Shown: one piece after another, positions 1 through 9,794 of the stretch
Layout of the letters: each line of letters opens with the position of its first letter
How positions within the stretch are numbered: position 1 is the first letter of the stretch
DNA from: Caldilineaceae bacterium
GTDB taxonomy: Bacteria > Chloroflexota > Anaerolineae > Caldilineales > Caldilineaceae
Assembly (NCBI GenBank): GCA_022824025.1
Contig: JAJEBF010000014.1
Coordinates: 496,001 to 560,000 of the forward strand
Direction: 5' to 3'
Length of the DNA stretch: 64,000 nt
Notes under the pieces: model-generated
The model's input: the letters and a program-made list of their open reading frames with translations, nothing else
What the model was told of the DNA's origin: nothing
The model's database searches: none
Made by a program: the position numbers and the translations under genes

Positions 1-1536
1 GAACATCAGGAAAAATTGCGGCAGCTTCGTCGGGTGAAGCAGATTCGGGCTGACGCCGCCCGCCTGACTCTGGGCAGTAAGAAAGTATGGGAGATAAAGA
101 AGCAACGCCCCCGCAACGATGATCGCCCCAACCAATCCTGCACGCGACAGCGCGCCGCGCAAAGCAGCGCCCTCACTTTCTTCCCGGCCCCCCGCCGCAA
201 AAAGCGCCGCAACCACCACGAGCAGCCAGTAAGGAGGGAAGTCCCAGGTATTGAGAAAGAGAAGCGCGCCGGTCGCGGCGATGACGAACAGCAGCCCGGC
301 ATGGCCAGTCGATCCCGCCACCGACTTATACTGGCTAACCAGCCAGTCAAGAGCGGCGCTGGCCCACTCCCGCTTTCCCTCCGGCCCATTCAATGTGGCT
401 TCCGCCGCGCGGCCCTCGCCCGTGCCTTCCCTGATAAACCAGTTCAAGGCAATTGCGATGACGAGTATGACAAATGGCATCGCAAGCAGGTGAGGATGAT
501 TGTCCGAGAGGACGTAACTGAATATCGGAAACTCGTCAATAATCTCAATATGATTTCCATCGAGGTCGACATCCTCGATGACCCGGCTGGACCGCCACCA
601 CCAGCTCCAGCCGCTGTCAATATACCAGAGGCCGGTTACAGCGGCCCCGCTCGGAAAGTTATGCACGTCCACCAGCCGAATGAGCCAGTCCATTCGCACG
701 CCCTGCGCATATAACCATTCCAGAACTACGTGCAGATTCGACGATAACCCGACCGCCGCCGAGGTGAGAAGCCCCGCCGCCGCCGGCAAGGCCAACTTGA
801 AGCGGCCCGCCGTCCCGGCGCCTTCCGCAATTTCCGTGTGATCTTCTGATTCGGATCCGCTTGCCCCATCCCAAGACCCCAGGCGGAACAGGTTGTAGCC
901 GATGCCAAAACTGCATGTGATGAGCAAACCGAACCAGCAAGCCTGTCCCACATTGTACGCAACTTCTGGCGGCTGAGCGGCGATGTGAGCCAGCGTCGAA
1001 ATCATCCAATAGCCGAAATAGTAATAGCTGATTGCATAGCCGGACAGCCAGGGATCGCGAGGAGGATAGGTGGGACTGCTCCAGATCCCATTGATGAACA
1101 TCAGATCCATCGGCTGCTCAGTATGGTTGATGGCCGGATCATAGGCGCGCACCAGCGTCCACGCTGCGAAGGCAACAAGAAACATAACTTCAACACCCAG
1201 TACATAAGTCCAGGAAGGCGACCGACCCACTGCCTGTCCCAGCCTCGAGAGAAAACCCCCCTCCTCTTGCCCCCGTTGACGCCGGAAAACCAGCGCGCTT
1301 AGCAAGGCAACCAGGAATAGTGCCAACCATGCCCCCCCCGCCGTGTTCCGAAGCACACCGTAGCTGGTCCCCAACCAGAGCAGCAAGCTGACCAGCAATA
1401 TCCCGATAACGCGCGCAAATGCATATCCGCTGTCCGGCAACGCTCGAAAATACCGCAACGTCAAAGGCATCGCCGCGATGCTCACAACTTGCGCCGTGAG
1501 ATACCAGCTGAAGAAGGGGATGACAACCTCACGCAT
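1..1536 (-). CDS. DUF2298 (YYY) multispanning membrane protein, C-terminus beyond window
   Basis: The reading frame opens at ATG 1536 and stays open to base 1, so the 3' end is missing (about 512 codons visible). The translation starts MREVVIPFFSWYLTAQ and is rich in hydrophobic spans. It has loop motifs shared with the C-terminal half of the upstream 1651-aa protein: FINGIWSSPTYPP followed by a GYAISYYYFGYW segment, and later DEFPIFSYVLSDNHPHL, against FLNGILRSPYFPP, YINYYYYG and NEFPYWSFTYADLHPHM. These mark the DUF2298/YYY family, seen in Chloroflexota and thought to be polytopic envelope enzymes related to GT-C glycosyltransferases; the reaction is unknown. Its ATG shares one base with the Nudix stop codon (TGATG), so translation is probably coupled. 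Family assignment is firm, function is not. Confidence 0.85.
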   Translation of the reverse strand, partial: MREVVIPFFSWYLTAQVVSIAAMPLTLRYFRALPDSGYAFARVIGILLVSLLLWLGTSYGVLRNTAGGAWLALFLVALLSALVFRRQRGQEEGGFLSRLGQAVGRSPSWTYVLGVEVMFLVAFAAWTLVRAYDPAINHTEQPMDLMFINGIWSSPTYPPRDPWLSGYAISYYYFGYWMISTLAHIAAQPPEVAYNVGQACWFGLLITCSFGIGYNLFRLGSWDGASGSESEDHTEIAEGAGTAGRFKLALPAAAGLLTSAAVGLSSNLHVVLEWLYAQGVRMDWLIRLVDVHNFPSGAAVTGLWYIDSGWSWWWRSSRVIEDVDLDGNHIEIIDEFPIFSYVLSDNHPHLLAMPFVILVIAIALNWFIREGTGEGRAAEATLNGPEGKREWASAALDWLVSQYKSVAGSTGHAGLLFVIAATGALLFLNTWDFPPYWLLVVVAALFAAGGREESEGAALRGALSRAGLVGAIIVAGALLLYLPYFLTAQSQAGGVSPNLLHPTKLPQFFLMF

Positions 1537-2156
1537 CACGCGCTTCCCTCCCCCTTCCTCTTGCCGCTTACGCCCCGCAGTTCCCCATCCTCTCGTCCCG
1601 GCCCTGCCGCGTTCACCAATCCGCCCGGCTGCGCAGCCTTCGATTCGCCGGGCGCGCTCGCCGCCTCGACACGCGCAGGGTAACGCATTGCCCGCCCAAT
1701 GACACCTGCGCTGAACCGCCCCGTTGGAGGCAGTTCGTCCACGCGAAAGAAGCGAGCCTCCAGAATCTCCACCGGATCGATCTTCAGCTGCCCCCCGCTG
1801 ATTCGTCCCAGCAAGTAGAACTCCAAGGTCCGGCGCGTGGCGCGATGGCAGATGATGCCTTCCACCACTGCATCCAGGGCCAGCTCCTCCCGTATCTCCC
1901 GCCGCCAGCACGCAAAAATATCCTCGCCAGGCGACAACCATCCGCCTGGCATTCCCCATGCCCTCTCGTCATGAAACCGGTGGCGCAGCAACAGTACCTG
2001 GTCGGCGTCGTTCAACAACACGCCGCTCACCCCCACGATAACTTTCCCGTTCGTCACCCAGCTGACGACCCCGCGCAACCAATGCGGCGCTCTTCGATAG
2101 ATGCCCGCGAGCAGCGGAGCAATCCCAACCAGCCGACCCTTCATCATGCCTCTCAT
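1536..2156 (-). CDS. Nudix hydrolase
   Basis: 206 aa. The Nudix box reads GGWLSPGE, seven residues, then REIREELAL at about residues 70-93, so the metal-binding REUXEE core is present, while the usual Gly near the end of the box is Ala. The fold begins at about residue 38 (KVIVGVSGVLLND) and ends near 165. The last 40 residues are Ala/Gly/Lys-rich and probably disordered. Nudix enzymes cleave nucleoside diphosphates linked to another group; the substrate cannot be told here. It sits between two DUF2298 genes: its ATG overlaps the upstream stop by four bases (ATGA) and its stop overlaps the downstream ATG by one. That tight coupling suggests a role with the membrane enzymes, perhaps on a nucleotide- or lipid-linked sugar, which is inference. 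Confidence 0.88.
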   Translation of the reverse strand: MRGMMKGRLVGIAPLLAGIYRRAPHWLRGVVSWVTNGKVIVGVSGVLLNDADQVLLLRHRFHDERAWGMPGGWLSPGEDIFACWRREIREELALDAVVEGIICHRATRRTLEFYLLGRISGGQLKIDPVEILEARFFRVDELPPTGRFSAGVIGRAMRYPARVEAASAPGESKAAQPGGLVNAAGPGREDGELRGVSGKRKGEGSA

Positions 2157-5100
2157 TGGGCCTTCAACTGTCCTTGCAGCTGGGTAGGAACCGCGTAAAT
2201 CGTCACCTCTGGATTCCTGTAAACGCGCTCAAGCAGCCCCACCTTCTCCAACTGCGCAAACCGCTCCGACGCCCCCGGATGCTGATGCTGTTCCAGCTGG
2301 CCTATGTAGATCAAACCGATCTGCAGCTCGTCAATCAACGCCTGTATACGCGCCAAATCATCCGTATTCCAGAATTCGCTCAGATTGCCGTGCCGCGCGC
2401 CAACATCCTTCCCATAGCGCTGTTCCCCTTCGTGCATCCCCATCAGACCACTCAGGCCAGTCATGCTGGCCACCCGCGTACCCCCTGCCCTGTAGTAATC
2501 GAGCTGGGCCGATTCAGCCAGAACAACGTTGCCCCGAACGTTCTCCAGGAGCCACTGTATGGCCTCCCAATCGTACCGTAACTCAATCGCATTGTCGCCG
2601 TCTGGCCAGTAGTAGACCCCCTTTTCCATGAATGCCATTCCGTCCAGCGTTCCAATCGGCGGCCTCCAACCGGAGAATCTCTGCGAGAGCCGCGATGGCG
2701 TTCCAAATATCGGATACGCCAGGCTCGCGCAGAGGAGAACAGCAAATCCAAACCCCCAGGCCCCATTCATCATCGCCGCGATAGACTGGCCAAATGAAAG
2801 CCCCGCGCCCGTCCCCTCGACCCGCCCGTTCCGCCTGCCTTCTGGGTTCCCAGGTGCAAAAATCCTCTCAATGTAGGTTGAAATCCTCGGCGCGACGATG
2901 GCCGCCGCCAAACCCCACAGAACCCATACCTGGCTGTAGAATTTGAACAACGTGTTCATCCTGTATGCGTCGCCGCCATTGAGATGATCCTTCAGATAGA
3001 CAACCTGCGTCCCGGCCAGCAAGGCCAGGCCTGTGACAGTCAGCAAAGCGGCGCACAGAATCGCGCTGCTTGTCGCCCTTCCCCTCCGCCACAGGAAAGA
3101 GAAAGCGATGCCAAGCGCCGGCAGGCACAACGCCAGAACTGTCTGATTCGTGAACCAAAGCAACAGTAAGGCCGCGAGAGACAGAGCGGGAACCAGGACC
3201 ACCTTCGTGAAATAGACCAGCGTCGGGCGCCGAACCAGCAAGCGATGTACCCGGACAAATCGCATCCTTCGCCTATCGCCCTGCCCCACCACAAGCCACG
3301 TAAACAGAACAAAGGCAAAGAAGCCCCAAATCTGGCTCCATGTCCTGAGCTCATCGGGAGCCCGGACCAATCCGATTCCGCTCGCGGCAACATTTGTGTA
3401 ACTGCGGAAAAAGGGTAGAAAGAGCGCATACGCCATGACCGCCATGAGAACACTGATCCCGACAACGGCAGCAATACGTAACCGACCTCGCCTGCGATAC
3501 ATTGTGACGGCGAGCGCCAGGACCCCCAGTCCGAAATAGGTTGGCAGATCCCACAGATTGATCGCCGCCAGAACGCCTAGCGTAAAGGCCAGTCCGGCAA
3601 CGAGCGTCGCCCCATACGCCCAGTCCCGGCGCCAGTCGAGGCGGTAACCCTTGAGGAGAGCCAGCGTCAACCCCACAAAGAAGATCGAAAAGGGAATCCC
3701 AATCATATGCGGATGCAGGTCCGCATAGGTGAAACTCCAGTAGGGAAACTCGTTTATCGTGTGCGGGATGACCCGGCTTGGCGCCCAGAAATCGTATCCG
3801 GGCAGTGCCTGTTCCAAAGTGACCACACGCCACAGTCCACCTGCTGCCTGAAATGCCTTGTCAATGCCGGGAACGCCGCTGCTGAATCCGCTCTCTCCAA
3901 TACTGCGCAACGAATTCACCAACTGCACGAAGGCCGCCAGGTTCCCAAAAATCGCCACAAACAAGGGCGCCAGCAGCGCTGAGCCCAGGCCCCAATGCCA
4001 CGGGACATCGTCTGCGGCCAGCTGCTCGTGGGTCCTTGGCTGTACCTCCTGTCCAGAAACGTTCCCCTCTTCGCTCCCGTCCTGCGACGTGGCAACATCT
4101 TCCCCGCTGTACCCGAATGCTTCCATCCCAGGTTCGGTGTCGGCCGGCTGTTCGGCGCTGATGATCGGCACCGGTATGCCTTCAGTCTCCATTTGGAAAC
4201 TCTCGTCCCTGTCGCGGTCCTGGTCGCCAAGGGTCCCGACCCGCGCCGCATCGAAGCCCTCTGTCTGATTCGCGACGGCCCTCGCGTTTGGCCGGCCCGC
4301 ATCCCCTTGCCCGGATTCAAACCGCCCTCTCGGCTTCCCTTCCCATTGCCCCACCTGCCCCGAACTGGCGGCCCAGTAGGCCACCGCAAACGAATTCAAT
4401 ATAGTTAGGGCGAACAGCAATGGTATGGCCAGATTGAATGCCACCTCTGCATACACGCCCGTCAGCTTGATCAAATAGGCAACCAGATAGATCCCATAGT
4501 AATAGTAGTTGATGTATCCGCCCGCGAAATGGGGGTCCACCGGCGGAAAGTAGGGACTGCGCAGGATTCCGTTCAGGAACGCAAACTCCATGAACTTCTC
4601 GCCCCCGAACCACGGCTGCCAGATATCAGGATTGGCCCGCCGCATCAGAACAAAGGCCAAAAACGCGCCGGCAAACAGTGCCTCGCCGACAAGCAGAATC
4701 CCCCAGTTTCGCCGTGCAAAGGTCAAGACTTCTCGCCAAACAAAAACAAGAACGCCAGCGCCGATCACACCGACCAGGCCAAATACCAGCCATGCATTGC
4801 GGACCGAATTCTGCCCAATTTCCAGACTCGCCAACATCCACAGCATCCAGCCGCAGATGAGCCAGCCAACCGTCTTGGAAAGCAGATACCCCCTGTCCCG
4901 CATTCCCCGGAACAGCAAAAAAGAAATTGGCCACGCAATCCAGCCAAGCATCACCGCCACAAGCCACCACCACGCCACAGCAAGCCGGGGATCCGCGGTG
5001 GCGACTGTATTCCACCTGTAATTGTCCACCACAGGCAGCTCGCTCAATCGCGTCTGCAATAGCAGCGAAGGTCCTGCGCCCTCCAGAACGGCCGCCTCTT

Positions 5101-7108
5101 CACTTGCCGCGCCGGCTGGCATCGCCTGACCCTGATCCAGAGCAAGGATGACATTGATCAATCCCCGGTCCTGGCTTTCCGGCCTGCTGCCCAAACCGAT
5201 CGCATCCAAAAGCGGGGCCAGCGGCGGGTCGTCACCCCGATCCCAGTGCGTCGCCCCAACCCATGACCCGCCCAATAGGTTGTCGAACTCCTCGTCGCTT
5301 AACTCCCTCTCTTTGGCAAAGATCGAAACGCGTGGGTGGTCGTACAAGCTCCAGCTCTCGTCGGCGTCCTGGTCGGGGAAGGTCAAGCCGAACAGCCGAG
5401 GCGGCGTAGTGAAGTCGGCCTCGTGCCCAAAGCCCAGCTGCTCACCGAACATCAGCTCATAGTAGAGGTTGGTCATCGGGTAGCGCGCCGGAAGCTCGTC
5501 CACACTCTCGTAAATGCGCTTGGAGCTGTAAATTACATAATCCGCCTCCTGCAGTTTGTCCCGCAAGATCTCGTACTTCTCAGCCGTGTCCTCCTCATAT
5601 GGCGACCAGTCAATGTTCCGCAATCCATGGCTGCCCATATCCATCCCCGGTTCACCTGGAATGCGCTTCGGGAGGGCGTCGTCCCAGGATTCCCATAGAA
5701 TCAACGAGCCGGGCGGCGCATTGGCATACACCCAACGGCTTGCCGTCACCCACGTGTGCTCGCTGCCATAAACGCCATTCGTATAAGCCAGGGACCAGAA
5801 CAGACCGCCACCCACAGCGAAGAAGGCCAGCAGCCCGGCTGCCATCCTTGCAGACAGTTCCAACCTGTGGCTGGCTCTCAAATGCGCCAGCCACACGATC
5901 AGCCCCGCTGCAAACAGCACGGCAAACGGCAGTATCGGACTCATATAGCGGTTGAACTTCGCCAGAAACGCGCCCGTCAGTCCGAAATAGGGCACAACCC
6001 AGGCCCACACGACGACCTCTCCCGCTCTGGATCGCATCACAACCAACTTGGCCAGCCCCCATGCGCTCCCTGCCAGCGCGACAAGACCCAGCGGCAGCCC
6101 TAAACCCCAGACAACCTGCTGTTGAATGAAATAGACGTAGGGAACTGTGTTCCGGTACTGCCGCGTAAAGGGAAGATCCGCGATCCCGCGTACCATCCGC
6201 CCCTGTTCAACCAACGTTGCCTGAATGAAATTGACCCAGTCAAGCGCCGCGTATGGGCTGGTGATTAAGAAGGCGATTGCAGCGGCCGCATAGGAGACAA
6301 ACAACGACAGAAAAAAACTGCCGGCGCCTCGTCCCCCGGGGATCAATCGGCCCTCGTCCTCTTTCTTCAACTCCAGGATCAGCGCCGCCGTGAACGGGAC
6401 CGCCAAAATCGGCAGCGCGCTGAACTTGGACGATATCGCCAGGCCAGCGCCGATTCCCGCGAGAATGACGCCCCGCCAGGAACCCTCCTGGGCCATCAGC
6501 ACGCCCCCGTACACAGCCAGAACGACAAACGTCGTGCTGGCCGGGTCCATGGCAAAAAAGTGGCTGAGCTGAATTGCCTGGGCCGTGAACGAATAGAGCG
6601 CCGCCGCCAGCAGTCCTCCAGCCGTCCCATAGATCCTTCTGCCTAACAGAAACAGCAGAAAAATGGTGAGTGTATCCAGCAGGGCCATCATCAGACGACC
6701 GGCAACCGCCACCCCCTCGCAGGCTGTATTCGACAGCTCCATCATGGCCACGATTCTGTCAGGCAAAGACAGTAAAGCGGCCGGTCTGGCCAGAGCGCTC
6801 AGCGCCTCCCCCGTCAGAACCCCCATGTAAAGAGGAAAGTGACCGTAGGTAAATGACCGGCGCCGGTCATTGTGCCGGTCCCACAAAGGGTTAAGGGGGC
6901 TGCGCTTAGGATCGAAAAACTCCTCTGCTGTCGCAGGCCAGCCAACTGTTGGCGCGTAAAAACAAGTCGTGCTCCGCTCGTCCGGATGTGAATTCAGCCC
7001 GCCGTCAAACCTGACATTCCAGGTTCGGAGCGCCAATCCAGCCAGCATGACAATGCCAAGCACGAGAAAGACGATTTTCGATTCGGATTTCCGCGGCTCT
7101 ATCTGCAC
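2153..7108 (-). CDS. Giant membrane protein: GT39-like N-terminal half fused to DUF2298 (YYY) C-terminal half
   Basis: 1651 aa with a GTG start at 7108; no strong ribosome site is visible, and an internal Met at residue 21 is an alternative start. Residues 1-640 look like a GT-C/PMT_2 (family 39) glycosyltransferase: a first membrane span, then a luminal HPDER motif near residue 40, then many spans. Residues about 690-1651 form a second polytopic block with DUF2298 motifs (FLNGILRSPYFPP, YINYYYYG, NEFPYWSFTYADLHPHM). A hydrophilic, acidic, low-complexity stretch of roughly 120 residues (about 960-1080) interrupts the membrane region. GT39-type enzymes use polyprenyl-phosphate sugars at the outer membrane face; the DUF2298 reaction is unknown. 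It heads a minus-strand operon with the Nudix gene and a second DUF2298 gene. Confidence 0.88.
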   Translation of the reverse strand: MQIEPRKSESKIVFLVLGIVMLAGLALRTWNVRFDGGLNSHPDERSTTCFYAPTVGWPATAEEFFDPKRSPLNPLWDRHNDRRRSFTYGHFPLYMGVLTGEALSALARPAALLSLPDRIVAMMELSNTACEGVAVAGRLMMALLDTLTIFLLFLLGRRIYGTAGGLLAAALYSFTAQAIQLSHFFAMDPASTTFVVLAVYGGVLMAQEGSWRGVILAGIGAGLAISSKFSALPILAVPFTAALILELKKEDEGRLIPGGRGAGSFFLSLFVSYAAAAIAFLITSPYAALDWVNFIQATLVEQGRMVRGIADLPFTRQYRNTVPYVYFIQQQVVWGLGLPLGLVALAGSAWGLAKLVVMRSRAGEVVVWAWVVPYFGLTGAFLAKFNRYMSPILPFAVLFAAGLIVWLAHLRASHRLELSARMAAGLLAFFAVGGGLFWSLAYTNGVYGSEHTWVTASRWVYANAPPGSLILWESWDDALPKRIPGEPGMDMGSHGLRNIDWSPYEEDTAEKYEILRDKLQEADYVIYSSKRIYESVDELPARYPMTNLYYELMFGEQLGFGHEADFTTPPRLFGLTFPDQDADESWSLYDHPRVSIFAKERELSDEEFDNLLGGSWVGATHWDRGDDPPLAPLLDAIGLGSRPESQDRGLINVILALDQGQAMPAGAASEEAAVLEGAGPSLLLQTRLSELPVVDNYRWNTVATADPRLAVAWWWLVAVMLGWIAWPISFLLFRGMRDRGYLLSKTVGWLICGWMLWMLASLEIGQNSVRNAWLVFGLVGVIGAGVLVFVWREVLTFARRNWGILLVGEALFAGAFLAFVLMRRANPDIWQPWFGGEKFMEFAFLNGILRSPYFPPVDPHFAGGYINYYYYGIYLVAYLIKLTGVYAEVAFNLAIPLLFALTILNSFAVAYWAASSGQVGQWEGKPRGRFESGQGDAGRPNARAVANQTEGFDAARVGTLGDQDRDRDESFQMETEGIPVPIISAEQPADTEPGMEAFGYSGEDVATSQDGSEEGNVSGQEVQPRTHEQLAADDVPWHWGLGSALLAPLFVAIFGNLAAFVQLVNSLRSIGESGFSSGVPGIDKAFQAAGGLWRVVTLEQALPGYDFWAPSRVIPHTINEFPYWSFTYADLHPHMIGIPFSIFFVGLTLALLKGYRLDWRRDWAYGATLVAGLAFTLGVLAAINLWDLPTYFGLGVLALAVTMYRRRGRLRIAAVVGISVLMAVMAYALFLPFFRSYTNVAASGIGLVRAPDELRTWSQIWGFFAFVLFTWLVVGQGDRRRMRFVRVHRLLVRRPTLVYFTKVVLVPALSLAALLLLWFTNQTVLALCLPALGIAFSFLWRRGRATSSAILCAALLTVTGLALLAGTQVVYLKDHLNGGDAYRMNTLFKFYSQVWVLWGLAAAIVAPRISTYIERIFAPGNPEGRRNGRVEGTGAGLSFGQSIAAMMNGAWGFGFAVLLCASLAYPIFGTPSRLSQRFSGWRPPIGTLDGMAFMEKGVYYWPDGDNAIELRYDWEAIQWLLENVRGNVVLAESAQLDYYRAGGTRVASMTGLSGLMGMHEGEQRYGKDVGARHGNLSEFWNTDDLARIQALIDELQIGLIYIGQLEQHQHPGASERFAQLEKVGLLERVYRNPEVTIYAVPTQLQGQLKAQ

Positions 7109-7114
7109 TAGACT

Positions 7115-7426
7115 CTACACAAGTGCGCCTTCACGACTGAACATACGAAGCAAGAAGTTGCTGGAATCTGCCTCGAATACAGGACCGATTTGGATTTCAA
7201 ATCGTTTGCCTGAATTCGTTACACGAATGGAAACAAAAAAGGCCGGCCCGCAAACACGAGAGAAGGTTAACGGCCAAATCGACACGTCTCCCACTGCAAC
7301 CTTTGCCTCTGAGCCATACGGCGCCGACTGCCTTCGATTTCCGGGCCAGCGCAACCTGAACGCAAACTTCAGATTCCCGTCAACACCTACCAGGCTCTGG
7401 CCATCCCCATCCAAGATGCCTGCCAA
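7115..7426 (-). CDS. Small hypothetical protein upstream of the DUF2298 operon
   Basis: Possible 103-aa ORF starting MAGILDGDGQSLVG whose stop lies six bases before the GTG of the giant membrane protein. The translation has alternating hydrophobic stretches (FFVSIRVTNSGKRFEIQIG) that could be beta strands. I recognise no family, no signal peptide and no clear ribosome binding site. The tight spacing to the next gene is the main argument for it; chance in GC-rich DNA is the alternative. Confidence 0.3.
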   Translation of the reverse strand: MAGILDGDGQSLVGVDGNLKFAFRLRWPGNRRQSAPYGSEAKVAVGDVSIWPLTFSRVCGPAFFVSIRVTNSGKRFEIQIGPVFEADSSNFLLRMFSREGALV

Positions 7427-8052
7427 CCCACTCGATGGAATCCCGTCTCACCACAAACCCTGTACCGCCGTAGCTTGCGTCCAATCAGTGTTGGTCGTAC
7501 CCGCCCGTCTTACCATTTTCGCCCCGCTCACTATTCTATACAAATCCCAGCAACTTGCAGGGAGCCGTCCAGTCCTGTGGTTGTCAGCAGAAACAGCACG
7601 CAGGACACAGGCTGGATTCCATGGCGCAGCCTGAAACTCGCCCCACTCTGCCCTAACCCTTCTCTGCCCGCGCGCCCCTTCGCAACCCTTCTCCAATCTG
7701 ATGCCGGCAACGTGTTCCTCCCGCTCATGCCCTCCCCTCATTTCCTGCACCCCTCCCTTTTCCCCCAACCTCCTTGAGGGGCCCCCCATGTGGGGGGGCC
7801 CTGGCCCCTTCGCCCTCAGCCCAACTCCAATCAGGCCCACTGTGTCCCTCGTTTCCCTCCGCGTACCCCAAAAGTGTCGCCGTTCTCCGTGCCCCTCCTT
7901 GGACAAGAGGATGTTGCCGTTCGCCGTCGCCGTTCTTCGCGTCCCTCCGCGGATCAATCCCCCCACCCCCGAAACCAAAGCATCAGCAAGACTGCCTCCG
8001 CCGAGCCCTTCGCGCAATGCCACGGAGGAATTCAGTTAAAAACACGGAACAT
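7427..8052. other. Intergenic region with low-complexity C-rich sequence
   Basis: No convincing gene. The strand is pyrimidine-rich with a C/G-run stretch near 7770-7800, and it contains one copy of the dispersed repeat listed separately at 7861-7960. ORFs spanning it on either strand translate to Arg/Gly/Pro-rich nonsense. Confidence 0.6.
7861..7960 (+). repeat. Dispersed degenerate intergenic repeat, copy 1
   Basis: Two to three imperfect units of the form 'ttcgcgtccctccgcggatc', ending in CCTCCGCGGATCAATCC (7944-7960). Related copies occur near 10085, 12185, 37790, 58072 and 61085, all intergenic and in the same orientation in this window. Similar 'cgcgaag' repeats are known from intergenic DNA of several environmental phyla; no function is established. 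Confidence 0.65.
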
Positions 8053-8091
8053 AAAAAAAGCGTGCCAACCGAACATTCGGTTGGCACGCTT
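8053..8091 (-). terminator. Rho-independent terminator of the 3D-domain protein gene
   Basis: A perfect 16-bp inverted repeat (arms 8058-8073 and 8076-8091, core GCGTGCCAACCGAA) lies 33 bases after the stop of the minus-strand gene. On the minus strand it is followed directly by a run of T (complement of 8053-8059). This is a strong intrinsic terminator. Confidence 0.92.
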
Positions 8092-8123
8092 CAACACCCC
8101 GCTCTGCGTGTGTCTGCCCCTCG

Positions 8124-9794
8124 CTACTGCGGCTCAATCGGCGACAAGGGTATGACCCAACGTATCTCGTTTTCAGGCGGCGGCGGCCACAGCAGGTAAA
8201 CGTCAACCCACCGACTCCACAAAACAAGGTTATGGTCGTCATACCCCAGATCGAGACGCCTGTTGCGTATGTTGCCGCCTGTGTCCAGCGCGTCGCCGAT
8301 TCCATAGCCAGGAACATAAACCCTCGTACGTAGCGGAATGATTTCCGGGTCGACCGCAACCACACCTTTCCGCATCCGGTCTCCCGTCCGCGTGTACCCA
8401 TACCAGGGCACGCTCGGCGACACTCCTGCCGTGGCCGCGCTGTAACTGGTCGCCCTCATCCTGATGACGCGCCAGTAAGTAAATTCCTGTCCCGTGTCGT
8501 CGACAAACGTCCTCGGTACGATCTTCTGTCCATAGACTCGAACCCTGTCACGCGGCTCCTGGGCCTCCCAGGCATCTTCCAAAGTGCGGGCAACTTGCTC
8601 GCCATCCCGGTAAATGACCCGATAGCGCTCCCGTGTGATCCCGTATGCGCCAGGACGCTCTTCCAACGTGTCAATCAACAGGTCGCGATCGCCCTCCCAT
8701 ACCGTTTCAAAGGGAGCAATCTCATCCTCAAACTCAATTTCTTCCCTCACCCGTACTATCTGTATCTGCATGTCAGGATACAGTTCAGATTCCAGTGAAG
8801 GGTAGACTTCGTCCAGCCCGCTCAACCCGACACCAACCTCTGTCAGGACATCGCCGACACTGTTGCTCTGCGTCCGTGTCTTGTAAAGTACGCCGTCTGC
8901 CAGCAGACTGACCGGTGTGCTTCGCCTTATGAGCACGCGCAGCCCTGTACTGACTGGCGTGCCCAGTTTTGGCTGAACCCCATCGCCGAGGTAAATCGTT
9001 ATCTCGGCTTCCCGCAAGGCCTCGCCTACCGTATCAGCCAGCGTATGGATGGTGTACGGTATGCCGTCCTCATACACAATCAACCGGACCGAACGGTTGA
9101 CCTCAATTCGAAGAGGGTCCCGTTCCGTCAATTCCCAGGCTGCGCCGCCGCCTGTCCTGTCTGTCCTCGCACTGTTGGCCACCTGCGGCAAAGGATCATC
9201 CCAATCGGAGAGCTCGCCATTGATGAGGATCTGGTCCCGCGGACTGAAAGGAATCCCTGCTTCTTCAAATAACTCTGCCGGCGATTCCGCCCAACTGGCG
9301 TGCCGCGTCTCCCGGCCGTCTGCCAAAATCCGGAATGGCTGCGGGCGCTCCACCGATACCCTTAGCCCCTCCGTAACTCTCGCTTCCAGGTCGTGCGATA
9401 TGCGCAGTCGCACTTCAGACGCCGCGGGAACACCTGATTCCCCAGCGGCCGCTACGACCCTGCCTACTCCATTCTGGGCCCGAGATGCGGCGGACGGCAC
9501 GAATGTTACCCCCTCCGCCCCCTCTTCTACCACCGCCTCTGCGCCCATCAACAGACCAACGTCAGTGAGCACTGCACCCACAACGCGGCGGTGCGTTTGA
9601 ACTGTGTCCCTGACACCATCCACTTCAATCTCTACCGTGGTTGCCGTTAAGCTCCACAACGCCCAAAGTCCAAATATTGCGGCTGTCAACGCTGACACCT
9701 GTACCAGAATCCGACTCCGTCGGCTGGGCTGTCGCCTGCCCGTTCGACCAGCGACAGCGGTTCTTGGCCTGATCCGTCGAGTGACAGTAGCCAT
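8124..9794 (-). CDS. RpfB/YabE-like cell-wall protein (DUF348 repeats, G5, 3D domain)
   Basis: 556 aa. A basic N-terminus is followed by one membrane span or uncleaved signal (about residues 29-49). Then come ubiquitin-like DUF348 repeats (VEIEVDGVRDTVQTHRRVVG; VRLIVYEDGIPYTIHTLADT; VSLLADGVLYKTRTQSNS), and a G5-like domain near 345-430 (VREEIEFEDEIAPFETVWEG). The C-terminal 3D domain (about 440-545) keeps its DTGGNI (from residue 504) and DLGYDD aspartate motifs, so the MltA-like catalytic barrel looks intact. This order matches actinobacterial/Firmicute resuscitation- and YabE-type proteins that cut or bind peptidoglycan outside the membrane. A TGGAG ribosome site precedes the ATG and an intrinsic terminator follows, so it is probably a single-gene unit. 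Confidence 0.9.
   Translation of the reverse strand: MATVTRRIRPRTAVAGRTGRRQPSRRSRILVQVSALTAAIFGLWALWSLTATTVEIEVDGVRDTVQTHRRVVGAVLTDVGLLMGAEAVVEEGAEGVTFVPSAASRAQNGVGRVVAAAGESGVPAASEVRLRISHDLEARVTEGLRVSVERPQPFRILADGRETRHASWAESPAELFEEAGIPFSPRDQILINGELSDWDDPLPQVANSARTDRTGGGAAWELTERDPLRIEVNRSVRLIVYEDGIPYTIHTLADTVGEALREAEITIYLGDGVQPKLGTPVSTGLRVLIRRSTPVSLLADGVLYKTRTQSNSVGDVLTEVGVGLSGLDEVYPSLESELYPDMQIQIVRVREEIEFEDEIAPFETVWEGDRDLLIDTLEERPGAYGITRERYRVIYRDGEQVARTLEDAWEAQEPRDRVRVYGQKIVPRTFVDDTGQEFTYWRVIRMRATSYSAATAGVSPSVPWYGYTRTGDRMRKGVVAVDPEIIPLRTRVYVPGYGIGDALDTGGNIRNRRLDLGYDDHNLVLWSRWVDVYLLWPPPPENEIRWVIPLSPIEPQ

Noticed and set aside
7448-8023. 191-aa minus-strand ORF between the DUF2298 operon and the 3D-domain gene
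   Set aside because: It runs through a dispersed-repeat copy and a C/G-run tract and gives an Arg/Gly-rich sequence; similar ORFs arise at the other repeat copies.
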